Source: Acanthopleura granulata (Eukaryota > Mollusca > Polyplacophora > Chitonida > Chitonidae). From it: a stretch of 64,000 nt of DNA. The notes below the pieces were generated by a model that saw nothing but the letters and a program-made list of their open reading frames with translations, was not told the origin of the DNA and searched no databases. Numbering within the stretch: the stretch's first letter is position 1; each line of letters starts with the position of its first letter. A program made the translations under genes and the position numbers. Location of the stretch: the NCBI GenBank assembly GCA_016165875.1, contig JABBOT010000003.1, forward strand, positions 28,505,816-28,569,815, written 5' to 3'. Shown here one piece after another: positions 35,350 to 48,110 of this stretch.

Positions 35350-36250
35350 CTGAAATCATGGAGAGCCATAGGGACACCCTAATTCTTCTAATTTCTGGGA
35401 CATCTTGTCTGTTCTTTTTAGCTTTTGTAACTATAACAAGAATGCATAGCATATCTTTTCTCACATGGTTAGTTAATTCAATGAACAATATTTACTTCTC
35501 CACAAAGAGCTGGGAGAGAAATGTAATTTTACCTTTCAACACTACTAAATTCAGAAAATCTGTCCAAAAAATTAGACAAATTAGGGTATCTAGGCTGTAG
35601 CCTCATAAGGTGACATGATTTACAAGCAATGTTATGAAAACTTGACTAACAAAGTTTTGTGGAAAGTGGGCCCTGTGTTTTGACACCACGGAGAGTTAGG
35701 AAGCAGTGGACCTCAGTCAAAACACAGCAGCTGCTGCTCAGAGGAATGAATTGTCCTGCACACACATGCGGCACCCTGAATAATTCCATAATGTATCAGT
35801 ACACGTAACATTGAACTACTGCTCTGCCATTCTACAGCACTGCCTACATTTTTGTAGCCACAACATAGTTTCAGGAAACATGAAAACACCCTAAAGTTAC
35901 AGCTGTCTAACATAATTCTTCATTCTATACTGCAACTGATACATTTTGAGAACAGAGTTTCCTAGTCTTAACACATTAACCATACAGGTGAAGTATAATT
36001 TACTGGAATTCTGCAGTGAAGGGGAATGGTTTTCAAAGGGCCTGATGTTATTTGTCAAGGACATCCCATCATACCTTTTTCTTTCAGGGACTGTTTAGTT
36101 TATGTAAAAATGTGCACATCAATGGCTACTATTTTGGTAACCTATTCATCATGTTTATTGGTCCATTTTATCAATACTGTATTTAACACTGAAAAATCAA
36201 GTACTTTCAAACTCATTCCAATCTAAACTCTTTCTCAAGGGCTTTGAAGT
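35350..36250. repeat. dispersed repeat blocks shared with 12600-12990
   Basis: ACCCTAATTCTTCTAATTTC, AACTATAACAAGAATGCATA, TCTCACATGGTTAGTTAATT and, further right, TCAAGGGCTTTGAAG parallel blocks in GET1 intron 2 in the same order. The boundaries are uncertain. Confidence 0.4.
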
Positions 36251-37259
36251 GCAGGTACTATCAAGGATCAGTGGGGGGACTCCCTTCTCCTTGGTTAAAA
36301 GAGAGACTACCTAGCAGTTCAGTTTCACTCCCTCTTGAGAATTCATGGCGGGACGAAATTTCTCCTGAGTTTCAAAGTTGCTAAAATCAGTTTTCTATGT
36401 GTAATATTTTATGATGTGGACTCCAACTGACAAGCCCAGGAACTGATCAGAATGCACATACACATGTAAGACTACAGCTACCACTGACCGGGTCATTTTG
36501 GAAGCCTCAGTGCTGCTTCAACAAAAGCTGCAGATTGGTAAATTGAGATGTTTTCCATGTAATAAGTGACATTTGCATTTCACACTGCACAGTGTTACAC
36601 TCGTCACGACGTAGCAGCTGTGGTGAAATTAGCCTCTAGTCACGGTCAAGTGCCTGTCAGTAGCTTTTGAAATTTGAGGCTGAACAATTTCTACTTGGTA
36701 TTTTTAGTTTGCCCACTGTTTTGGCTACAAGCTACACTGAACGGAAATACAATTTGCAATGTAGATTTTCAATATAATGGATACTTAACGTGGTAAGCAT
36801 GCTGAGGCCAGGTTAAGTGTTAGGCCCTTGAGCAAATCTCACACCCAGCTCTCCGGTACTGTGAGATTGTGCGACATTTTGATAACAAACAAAAACTGGC
36901 GGCCATCTGAAATGTGAATGTCACTCATTTCTGCAGCTAATTTATACACTGATAGAGCAGTTTATATCAACGCATTGCTGCACTTGAACAATTATCATAA
37001 ATATATTTGTTTATGTACAGATGACAAACTGGCCTTTCATAGGGATTTCATATTTACAGTAACCCCTTCCCCCTCCACTTTTATCTACTGAGCAGCCATT
37101 TTTTCTATGGCAGGCCCTTGGTACCTCACCTACATTGTAATTTGGATACCGATTAATTTTGTGAGTGATGGACAACACAAATCAAAAGTGGAAGTGGGGA
37201 AGTGACACCATATGCACTGAATTGTCAACAATGTTCAAAATGGTGGAGAGCAGAGAATG

Positions 37260-37910
37260 TCCTGGTGTGGAAGGAGTGTGAGCAAATTCCCAACAGGAGG
37301 GAAAGGAGAATGCAGATTATCAGGTGCAAAGTGTGTCCTGTTGTGGAGCTAAGGTGAGCTATCCCAACAGGACAGAAGAGAATGCAGTATCGGACGCTAG
37401 CCGAGCATGCCCTTCTAATGGACTGAATGTGTGATGCTCCACATGGACTGAAAGGAGAATGCCAAGTATTGGGTGCAAAGCCTGTCCTGTTGTTGAGTTA
37501 ATGTCAGCTATCCCAACTGAATCGAAAGGAGAATGCAGAGTACTGGGTGTAGAGCATATGCTGTCATGGACTGAGTGTGAGATGTCCCAACTGGACTGAA
37601 ATGAGAATGCAGAGTCCTGGGTGTAGAGCATATGCTGTCATGGCCTGAGTGTGAGCTGTCCCAACTGGACTGAAAGAAGAATGCAGAGTACTGGATGTAG
37701 TGCACATGCTGTCATGGCATGAGTGTGAGCTGTCCCAACTGGACTGAAAGAAGAATGCAGAGTACTGGATGTAGTGCATATGCTGTCATGGCCTGAGTGT
37801 GAGCTGTCCCAACTGAAAGGAGAATTCAGAGTACTGGGTGTAGAGCATACGCTGTCACAGATTGAGTGTTAGCTGTCCCAACTGGACTTAAAAGAGAATG
37901 CAGAGAGATG
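37260..37910. repeat. 74-bp minisatellite
   Basis: About eight diverged units. The central copies (37560-37800) are spaced 74 bp apart and share CTGTCATGGCCTGAGTGTGA, GCTGTCCCAACTGGACTGAA and GAATGCAGAGTACTGG. The outer units are more decayed. Confidence 0.85.
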
Positions 37911-38056
37911 TGTTATGATTTGATGTAGTCCTTAGGTATGTGCACAAGTAAAATGTAGATATAATCACTCCATCCTATTCATATTGTTTGGTGTTCCCTT
38001 CCAAGATAGGAGTGAATGCTTTGACCACTTGAAGTTCATCTCCATATTTATAGCTA

Positions 38057-38335
38057 ACATTGTTTCTTATCACTTGATACTAAAATGGCAGTTTCAAGAA
38101 TATTTCTTTAAGCACTTTTTATATGTACATGAGTAATAAAAGTTTTGCAAAAAGACTCTGCAAAAAACAAATCTGGGTCTGCAAGTTCTATTTAATGGTT
38201 ACTCTTTAGACTTCAAAGTCTAACACTGAATTCGAACAAGCAAAAACCATTTAGGCTACAGAATAAAAGCAATGCCACACCAAAAACGTGGCATACTAAA
38301 CAGCAGAAAGATGAGCCAAATAGCATCATTATGTG
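38057..38335. repeat. segment duplicated at 44758-45070
   Basis: CTTATCACTTGATACTAAAA, GCAGTTTCAAGAAT, CTTTAAGCACTTTTT, AGACTTCAAAGTC and CACTGAATTCGAACAAGCAA recur in the same order in the tetraspanin intron 6.6 kb away. It lies 3' of the tetraspanin stop, possibly in its 3' UTR. Confidence 0.75.
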
Positions 38336-39784
38336 CACTATATCACAGCAATACAAGTCAAAAATTTATACAAACATAAAAGTTTACACTTTTACATCAT
38401 TTATAAACAAAATGTCCTGACTAACGATAGGGAACGATGAACAACAGCTTACAGCCTAAAACAGGCTTTGCATTATGAAAGACTAAGTGACAGTGACAAA
38501 ATTGTAACAATGCTTCAAAGCCAAAATACTGACAAAACATGTAAAATTGTTTAAAACCCTTCGCATCATGCTCATCTACCTTTTCTTTCATGAAACTCCA
38601 CTGCCCAACCCCACCCCACCCCCCTCACAAACACCTCTTCAACTGTTCACAAATAAATGGACACCACACAATGTGGGGATTTGCCTGCATGAACAGAGCA
38701 GCTGTCAGCTTTCTGACCCTATTATTCTACAATGCAGTAAGTAAAACGCCTTGTGGTACCCACAGAAATACTCGCAATTTGCTGATGTAATACTTAACCC
38801 GACAGTGTAACTGCACTATCAGATGCGTGTTTCGCCCAGCATATCCCTCCAACCCCTCTCCCCCTGCCCCGACAATTCTCTGTGCTCTTGGCAGTTGTCA
38901 GACTTACACGAGCGTACCCATAGCTACCATCCCATATCTGTTATTCACTACAAAAGTGTTCATGATCATGCTGATAGAAACAATTTCAAACATATACATA
39001 AGGAATATTATATGAAAAACAAATGTGTAAATGCATACTGGCAGCATTTCCACCAAAATATGAAGACAAAAACATTTATATGGTTTAGTAAAAAGGCATA
39101 AAAATATGAAATTTGTGTAAAAGGAAATCACAAATATGTGCGCAATCATGCAAACAATAAAACATTTTTTTAGACATTGATATTTCAAAAAAAAAAATAC
39201 ACTAGTAAAATAAAGTTCAACTAGTAAACGTATCTTAACAACACCCCATCTCTTCATTCCACTTATTACCAGGAATATATTATAAATATAAAAAACTTAA
39301 AATCCCTACCACCTGATCGCTCTAACACAACATCCTATAATCCAGATAGAGTGCTGAGAAAAAAATACATCCTTCAAAACTCACCAACCAAAAATCTTTT
39401 CAATATTTTTCTTTTCTCATTTATAATGCCATTATCCATTAACATAAAAAATGCATCATTCAAAACTCCTCAACCAAAAATCTTTTCAATATTTTACTTT
39501 TCTCGTTTTTAATGCTATTTTCCATTAACATCCACTTTTAACTATACTTCTTTCAATTTTACTGAACAAAACTATTTTTAAATGATTTCTTATACTAAAT
39601 ACTGGCAGTGGCACACCAGTAGCTAATATGACTGTTGAAATATTAATCCAAAGACCTTTTACAACAATATGAAATAACATGAACAGCTTGCCTGTTGTTA
39701 CCATGGTGATGAGGTCAGGACCTGCAGGAGGTTGATCAGATATGTTACTGTTCCCATGGCGATGGGGTTATGGTCTGTAGGAGG

Positions 39785-42700
39785 TCAATCATCTGTGTCA
39801 TCATTACTGTCATCATAATGGTAGACCGGCCTATGTGGGACGGAGGTGACTGAACGGATCAAGTTATACGCCAGCATCATGCAAAACAGCTGAAATATAA
39901 CAAGTGTGTCTAGATTGACCATTCAAAATGCAAGACTTCAAATAGGTGCCTGACATTTTTGAAATCACCCCTTTGGTGAAAGTGGCATGCCCGAAGGTCA
40001 TACTATTTCATCCACAAGTGAGTTTTCAAAATTGTCAGGCACCTATTTACAGCCTTGAAATGACTCTTTTATAAAAATTAAATTTGTTCCCTGTGCTTTG
40101 ATTCACATGAGCATAAGCTTTGGCTTTTCCGACAGGGAGTTTGTCAACTATCTGATGAAGAGACCTGGCTCTAGCGGCTCTAACCACCAGGCCAACGAGG
40201 CGATCACTTCACTGATTGAATCAAGACCTTAACTTGTCGGTAGGTGTTCTGAAATTGAAACTAAACTTAAAGTTTTCAGACATGTGGCACCTGCCATGTG
40301 ATGAATGTTCACATTCAAGTACCATTGCTGTGTCAGAGGCTGATATATGACACAGAGTTGTGGCACAGGCTTCTAATCAGTAATCGGTCAGACTCAGTGA
40401 TAAGTAGCAATAGGCAAATGTGCAAATTTATGTTCATGAACAATGTAATGAACATTGCTCATGTGGATCAAGGGCCAAGACTGACATACTTGTTGTGTAC
40501 AGCATAAAATATTGGAAAGTGAAAGTGAAAAGCAAGAACTGATTCTACAGTTGGATGTTACAACACACTGTGCAAGTCGCTCTGAATTCTGACAAGTCCT
40601 ACCATGGTTCCACGCAAACCCTGAGGTCAACGTATGCAGGACTTTTTATGATGACACCATTAACATTTACCTTAAGGATACCAAGACCCCTCAGGGGTAA
40701 AACTTGGTCAAATTTTGAAAATTGGTAAAAAATTAGCATTTTAAAAAAACAAAACATTTTTTTTTCAAATTTCCTCTAAATTTTGATTAACATTAAGGGT
40801 ACACTGTAGGTAAATTTTAAAAGCTTTTTTGACAACAATCCTTTAGCTTTCAGAATATATATATACATGGCCATATTTGGTCAATACTTTGGGCTACAGA
40901 AGGCAAAATGTGAAATTCTGACCAGGTGGGGCTCTAGTATCCATAGCAGTTGCCGCCACTGATGCTCGAGGTAAGACAAAAGCTATGCCAGTCTGTATTT
41001 TGGACAGGCGAAGTAATGAGTTACAGAGGGGCTTGAAGTGTCACAATTTCATACAGCACACCTTTTATAGCACAAGGATAATATCCTTTCACTTACCTCC
41101 ATGAATCCAAACCCAAAGGCAATAAAGCCAATGATCAGTAAGTTATTTTTGAAAACATTCAAAAGTTCTTGAACACACCCATTTGTGAACACCAAAGTTG
41201 ATGCATAGGAATCCTGAAAATGACAACAGTACAAAAGTAATTTATGGTCCACCATACTTACAAGAGATAACACTTAAAGCAGGAAAGTGAAATAAATTGG
41301 TTTGTTTTCTCACTGAGATGTGGGGTGCATTTTGGTATTGAGGTCAAACGAAGAAGTCCCTCACTTGGTATGTGTACAAACTCAGCCCTTTCAAATAGCC
41401 GTCGTAAATGCCGCCATTCCAGGGGGCTTAAAATATCAAAATAATTGGTGGTCCTTCAAGCAGGCACCAGTGGAAATCTGGTTGCCTCACCAAAAATTTG
41501 GTTGTCCACTGGCCACAAAAATTTAATTCCATAAAATTCGTTATTATACTTTAATCAAAATTATTTCTAATAAAATGAATACGCCAGTTCATGCCTTCAG
41601 GTTGTGCAAGGAATTCTGGGAAGCCTTCACAAAAATTCTACATAAATAAATCCATGTAGCCTGTGTTGTGGCATATAAGCAGACGTTATACAATTGATAA
41701 ATTCAATATATACATGTATACAGAACTACAGGCGTACGTAATACATAGAGGTACGAATGACTCATCTAATAATTGTAGCAGAAATAGTTTCATCTTTATC
41801 TAACCTTCATGGTAAATTAATCAACTTGTAGATACCTCATTGATTTGAGAATTTAGGGGTCCACGCCATTATGGCGGGACACCTATTGAAATCATTCGGA
41901 TTATTATTATTTTTAGTTCGCTCGTAAAATTGCCTTTATCTCCCAAATTACTGAAGGTAGAGAATCCAAACTTTGCAGTCTTGATTATGAACATATGAAG
42001 CAACTTTTGACGTTCAGTGTCCATTGGCCAGTCACGTGATTAAGCAGCCATTTTGAATTTCATTGTTTAGCTTAAAAAATCTTCTTCTCAACAAGGGGTA
42101 AAGCTGTCAAGATGAAATTCCATTTGCTGTTTCTAGGTAGACGGCCCTACTCAGCTTCCCTCACATGTTGAGTTTGATATGCAAATTAGGCTGTAACTAA
42201 CCTTTAAAGTTACGTAAAAAATACGGCACCTCTAAATACTACTTAAACTGAATAAATAAACACACTACCTGCTCCTCCTTGATGTCAGGACTGCAAATCT
42301 GCAAGACTTTTTGTCGTACATAGTATACTGTTCAAGCTATCAGCAAAAAACCAATAAAAAATAGTCCAAATCTTCCCATTTGAATAACATTGAAGCTTTG
42401 TGCAAGACTTAACCAAAGCATTTACTGTGGTTTGGCTGGCATGAGTAGGGTATTCTAATTCTGTCTGACACAGGGAGCAGCAGATCAAAGGCAGAGCCCA
42501 TGTAAAAGAAAACTGTGGAAATGCACTGATTACCAAAGCTGTCTTGTGACCAAAAGTTTTGGAATCCTGATCACAGATCTGATATTATTTTTTGCCTGCG
42601 AAGTATACTTTTGACGTAAATTATGATCAAAGTTTGAAAAAATGCAATTTTCCCCATATTTGGAGGTCATGTGACAGAAAACTGTTACAGCTGTAATGCT

Positions 42701-45700
42701 GAAAATTATAGAGTGCAAAGAGCCAGATATGTACTATACAAAGTGCGGAAAAGCAAACTTTCACGTGAGGTTACGTGATAGGAAACCGTTATAGCTGTAA
42801 AGCTGAACATCGTTAAGTGCAATTTACTAAGGGAATGATCATTCTTGCTACATTGTATTCTCTATGTCTTTTGTTATGGGCTATGAGCAAAAGATCAAAG
42901 CTGAACTGCTTCCACTCAGGTTTTTAGTAGTATGCCCACTGCATATGATACTTGGCAGTCACAAGTTCAAATCAAGTTTGTTCTTTTTCAATCTTTTCAG
43001 TTTTTTCCCTTTTTTCCTTACCATGAAGTTATCAAGGGACTCCCAGATGTAATAAATACGTAATAGTGTGGATCTCAGCAATGCTGTTGGTTAACAGCTT
43101 TAATTAGTATTTTTTTATTCCAAGTTTTAAGACAGAAAATTTTTCAATTTTTTAGTGAAATAATGACAGTCTCTATAAACTACCGTCTACGAGTGGTACA
43201 CATTACTGTTTCAAAAAAGCACATCCACATAATTTTTTTGTACCACCAATACACAGTTTGTGTAATTTGTGTAATACATCCACAATGACGTGTGTATCGG
43301 TGATACACAATTTGTGTACCAGTGACACACATACGTTGTGGTTGTGGAAATTTTAACACAGTCGTTGTATAGAGTACCTAAACAGCTCCTAAAGCAAAAA
43401 CATATTATCTGTCAGAACTGGAAAATGAATTGACAAATATTTAGATATTTATTCAAAGAAAGAATATTCCACTGAATATAAACTCAAATGTTCCCTTTGT
43501 CATAGGTATAGCCCTCTGCATACATATGAATAATATACATGTATATAGGTCTTTTAAGTCAACAATTTTCTCACTCAAAACATGCATGCATATATAGGAC
43601 ACCAAAAAGTAAGTAGAAAACACAATATTTGGACAGGAGAAAACAGGAGAAAACAAACAGGGATTTGGGACTAAATGTATATGCACTGTAGTATTTTTAG
43701 AGGTCTTTTTTAATTGATTTTTTCTTCTGCTCCGGACGTACATGGACAGGTTTGCCAGCAACCTGCGGATGGTTGTGGGTTTCCCTCGTGCTCTGGCTGG
43801 TTTCCTTCCACCATAATGCTGGCCGGCGTCATACAACTGAAATATTCCTGAGTACAGCGTAAAACACCAATCAAATAAATAAATAAATAAATTTATTGGT
43901 TTTTTCTATAAATATGCCTTTTATAAATACATTATTTTCCTAAAACTGAAGACTAAAACATTACTGATGGTCAAAATTATAGGATTAAAAGATATACGAC
44001 CAAAAGTTATGTTATAAATGTGAATGGGCATGTTAAATATATGCATACTGGCAGTTATACGAGCCATGTCGGAATTGGTTGTATTCCTAATAAAATTCCA
44101 AAAAGAGCAAAAACTTCCAAGAATTAATTATTTCCCTTGTGTTATCTATTAAATATCCTAAAGTTGTAATAAGTACTTAAATTTAGGCACACAATTAAAG
44201 GATATAACAAGCACCTATGTGAGTTTATTTAACGCTAAGTTATGTCAAGCGCACATGCTATGTCTTTGTGCAACACCCTTGCAACATGTTTGTTTCTGTC
44301 AAATTTTCCATTGTCAGTGGCGGTCATGTGTCACACGCGCCACGTAAGACACGAAATGGCTTATGAGAAAAAAACCCAAAATAATGTGTTAGATACTTCT
44401 CTGCATTACGAGGTATGTATTTCTTGCCTTGTCCCCATAAAGTTATGAATATCCATATAACTCATACTTCTAGCCATGGCCACTACAAATTGTGGGACTT
44501 CCATGTATCAATAAAACAAACATTCATTACAAAAACTTGACAGTGGATTTGTAACAAATCTCCAAAACCGACCTAAAGGCTAAATGTAATCTGTCACTCA
44601 CTAGACTTGAACGACTCTCCTAGTGTAACTTTTCACTTCATATTACTAGCCTTCAAATTTTAAAATGTCATGAATTATCACTGCATAAAAATGCATCAAA
44701 GGAAACAAAGAAAAGAGATTGTGTATGACCTTTCAAAGTCACTGAGATTCTACCATTGCTTCTTATCATATGATACTAAAATGACAGTTTCAAGAATGCT
44801 TGATTTATAGAAATAAATAAATCCATCTGTACGTGTAACAAGCTTTCTTTAAGCACTTTTTACATGTAAATGAATAATAAAGGTTTTGAAAAAAGAATGG
44901 AAAAAACAAACCTGGGTTAAGTTCTATAAATCAAGCTCTATAATACAGTTAACCTTCAGACTTCAAAGTCATACACTGAATTCGAACAAGCAAAAAATGA
45001 CGTAGGCTACTGAATAAAAACATTGCTGCACCAAAACCATGGCACACTGAACAGCAGAAGAATGAGCAGACATGTTCAACAACAACGATTATGCTGTGTG
45101 CATGGATTCCAGAAGGTTTACACACATTTTATCTTGAATTTTGTCCTGTTTTCTGACACACTTTTAGCTTGTCTTGGGCTTTTGTTTTCTCTTTTTGGGT
45201 TACAAACCCCTCAGAAAAACACCACAAAAAATCTGAGAAAGTCAGTCTTGTTTTACCTGGAAATGTGCTTGTCTTGTATCTTGGTAGCACATATACAGTC
45301 AATGAAAATTTCCAGACTGTTCGTGTCATACCTGTATTGTCGTTTGTTCTCGTAAAACATGTTTTACAAGTTTTACAAGTCAGCAACATGAAATAATGCA
45401 TTGTTTTACAAGACAGAAATTTTTGGTAACTAAATACATCAATTTTGGATATTATACAGACAGGTGTATCAGAGAGTGTAGTTTTTTACAATTTTTTACA
45501 AGGAATTATATTTCACAAGACCAGTGGACCAGCAGTTGACAATATTCACTTGACCCGCACAAGAAATTCCTGCAGGGCCCTTTTTTTGGAAAGTCAGTCG
45601 GGCTACCCCCAAAGAACATATTCTTAATGACATTGATGAAAATTGTGCATTAAAACACACTGTATGTCGCAGAGCAATACACACAACTGCAGTGACGGCT

Positions 45701-48110
45701 TCTCACCAAATAGCGCTGGACTTGAAATCCACACTGGAGGTCTGTTGGGTGCACACAACAGGATGCTGGGACTCCGCAGCGGGTCTTGGCAGGGGAGGAG
45801 CAGTTGTAATAGATGTTGTGTTCCCAGTCACGAAAACTGGCTGCCCCACAGCACTTGTACTAAACACGGAAAATATAAACAGGCTAGTGTAAGATTGATT
45901 GGTTTACTGAACAGTTTGGTTTCGATCACAGATTGACTGAGTGAGAGACTATCCTAACTCACAGACAGAACCACAATCATTACACACCATTTGTGGCTTT
46001 AATACTTAAAAAATCCACCTCACCTACAGAGAGACAGAGAGAGCTGCAGCGACATACAGAACTGCTTGTCACAGACAACAAAAAGGATAACCATCAAATC
46101 CTGTTCAAGCCAATACCTGGCAAGACAAGTAGAAAAAGTGTCTTACCCATTCCTGCAATGAGTCCATGACAGTTTTCATTGTCTTGCAATCCTCATACTG
46201 CATGATGGCTGATGTGATCTGGGTAGTCATATGGCCCTCAACATGGCCCAGAAGAGCGAAGGCTAAAATGCCTGCCACAACCTCCAGTATGAACACAACT
46301 CCAAGGGCAATGCAAAACTGTAAACAAGTACGTCGGTACTTTACTTATCAATAATATACGTCCTCTATTACTTAACTTGAGCAAGCGATTCACCAAGTTC
46401 TGTAAATTCCTGAATTTCAAAATCTGATGAAAACAATGAAAATATGTTACCTTTATCGCAGTGTTCTGTCTTGTGAAAAGTGGGCTTTAAGCAAAAGATC
46501 TTCCAAGAGGGCCCTACTGGTTATCTGGGCTTTTGAAAGATGTTTTCTTTCTATTTATGTACTTGATTGGAGTTTAACTCCACAATCCAGAATATTTCAC
46601 TTATACAGAAGGGAAATGAAGACAGCACCACAGAAACTAGTGACCATCTGCTGGTTGCTAGCATGTATGATAGTTTTTCTTCAGTCCAGTAAGAAAAAAA
46701 GCCCAAGAACAAAACAAATATTTCTCCCCACCTATTTCTCATCCAATCAAAAATGTGAAATAATTTTTGAGGATGACCTTAGCTATTCATCGGAATGCTG
46801 GTAATTTATGTCAGAATAATTCCACATAACCAATGGGACATATTGAATAACAGTTGCAGGAACACAAACCCACCATTAAGAGGAGACAGACATTTTCCCT
46901 GACAGCTCCAATGCAAGCAATAGCACTGATGATGAAGACGATACAGCCAACAGCTATGACCATAAGGGAGGGGTCAATGGCTATGTCATTCAGAGCCCCC
47001 ACGGAGATACTGTTAACCCTGGCCCAGACTCCCACAGCAAACATGAAACATCCTCCTACCTAAAACCACAGGCAATCACATTAGTGAGTACATGTACATT
47101 AAGAAAGAGTAAATGACATATCATACAACTGCTCTGCAAATTGAATGAGGTATGTTTTTGGAACAGAACACATCATCCCATGGTGGTAACCACTATTGAA
47201 AATGAAGTTTTCGACAAGTTTGTATTGTTTTCAAGAAACAAACTGAGTTTTTGACACATTTTGACTAAAAATATTGAGCCTTCTGATTTGTTCAAATTGA
47301 GAATGGCTAGAATAACCCCTGATTTCAAAATAGAATTTTATATGGACATTCGACCAATCAGGCACACAATTTGACCTTTCAATAATTCTAACTCTTTCAG
47401 TTCTCTGTCAATAGATATGACATCAGTTAAATGACTGGTACCCTAAAACACACTCAGTCCTCAGGCAATTTCCCGTTTGATATGTTGTTTTTATCCAGGC
47501 CATTCTCCACGATGGTATTCCCACTATAAAAATATAGAACTCAGAACAGAAGTTTCAAGCATGTACCAAGCAAAGTATGGTGCAAAATAGCCAAATATAA
47601 AAGGAAGACACCATCAACTGCCCCAAATTGTTGGCAAGATAGGTCTGGGCTAGAGGATGAGCTATACACATTAAATTTTTTACCTTTGGCAGGCCTTTGG
47701 TTTTGTTTTTGAGGAGTGTAATTATCACACTCCTTGCTGAAGACCACGAGTGTCATTTTCACATCTAGATTCACACTTTCCAGGCTCTTTGTTATTTCAG
47801 GCATTTCATGGCAACCCTAGATTTTGTTTCAGAAGAGTGCTAGGTGTCGGAGTGTGATAGCGAGTCTCAAATACAAAGGCCTGTTTTGGTCTAGTGTCAT
47901 GACTGTACAGGCATAAATAGAGTGTTTCTGGATTTCAAGGAAACTAATAGCAAGTCATTAGACGAACAATTTTCATACCCATGAAAGGAAGTTGATGAAA
48001 AACAGGCTGTACTTGACCCAGCAACTACACTGGAGACACCGAGGAGGCTGGTAGAGGCTGTAGCCGAAGTCCACCTCCATCACGTGTAGATCCATCACAT
48101 TCCTGGCCAT
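39785..48110 (-). CDS. tetraspanin with TspanC8-type large extracellular loop, complete
   Basis: Four-pass membrane organiser; TspanC8 members escort and regulate the ADAM10 protease. Six exons in transcript order: 48110-47979 (ATG), 47059-46874, 46317-46147, 45859-45707, 41213-41097 and 39889-39785 (TGA). All phases are 0 and the product is 287 aa. Transmembrane segments: about 33-57, 75-98, 101-127 and 238-260. The large loop has CCG at 166-168, then Cys183 (NIYYNC), Cys191 (TRCGVP), Cys197-198 (SCC), Cys206 (QCG) and Cys227 (NGC): the eight-cysteine TspanC8 layout, with an extra Cys149 before the CCG. The spacing between SCC and QCG is shorter than in vertebrate TSPAN5/14/33. The short cytoplasmic tail is acidic (YDDSNDDTDD). 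Introns contain a foldback element (39931-40057), SINEs, and a local duplication. The member name cannot be decided; TSPAN33-like is one possibility. Confidence 0.92.
39931..40057. mobile_element. ~127-bp foldback/MITE-like element
   Basis: Left arm CAAGACTTCAAATAGGTGCC then TGACATTTTTGAAA. The right arm, read on the opposite strand, begins CAAGGCTGTAAATAGGTGCC then TGACAATTTTGAAAA. The arms are about 35 bp and nearly identical. It lies in the last tetraspanin intron, directly upstream of the terminal exon. Confidence 0.65.
42640..42830. repeat. diverged tandem pair in tetraspanin intron
   Basis: GGTCATGTGACAGAAAACTG / TTACAGCTGTAATGCTGAAA (about 42664) and GGTTACGTGATAGGAAACCG / TTATAGCTGTAAAGCTGAAC (about 42770) are two copies of one unit of roughly 105 bp, each ending in GTGCAA. 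Confidence 0.5.
43728..43893 (+). mobile_element. family 1 SINE, 3' two-thirds with tail
   Basis: CGGACGTACATGGACAGGTT, GATGGTTGTGGGTTTCCC, CCACCATAATGCTGGCCGGC and AAAACACCAATCAAATAAAT with four AAAT units. Confidence 0.85.
44758..45070. repeat. segment duplicated at 38057-38335 (tetraspanin intron)
   Basis: Contains all blocks of the 38 kb copy in the same order, with an extra AAATAAATAAATCCATCTGT insertion near 44813. It does not extend to a second copy of the terminal exon. Confidence 0.75.
46553..46670 (-). mobile_element. family 1 SINE, degenerate 3' part
   Basis: Plus-strand TTGATTGGAGTTTAACTCCA, CCAGAATATTTCACTTATAC and GTGACCATCTGCTGGTTGCT are recognisable but heavily diverged. Confidence 0.6.
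47690..47885 (+). repeat. dispersed repeat with GTGTAATTATCACAC-like core
   Basis: AGGCCTTTGGTTTTGTTTTT, GGAGTGTAATTATCACACTC, CTTTCCAGGCTCTTTGTTAT, TAGATTTTGTTTCAG and GCGAGTCTCAAATACAAAGG. Single-unit version of the repeat amplified at 31255-31500. In tetraspanin intron 1. Confidence 0.65.

Larger units (their letters stand above)
32479..39784. other. intergenic region between convergent APEX1 and tetraspanin genes
   Basis: Begins with the APEX1 3' UTR (candidate AATAAA at 33333-33338) and ends with the tetraspanin 3' UTR. Between them are a short tandem ACAAGGGAACTTTTACAACC array (about 34223-34335), a family 1 SINE (34377-34650), repeats shared with GET1 intron 2 (35350-36250), a 74-bp minisatellite (37260-37910), the segment shared with 44758-45070, and a duplicated ~80-bp AT-rich unit (about 39372-39530). 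No supported coding exon. Confidence 0.55.

Noticed and set aside
37359..37779. Three overlapping minus-strand open frames with repeated peptides
   Set aside because: Product of the 74-bp minisatellite.
43453..43836. 127-codon minus-strand open frame
   Set aside because: Its N-terminal part is antisense SINE and the rest shows no family signature or splice context.
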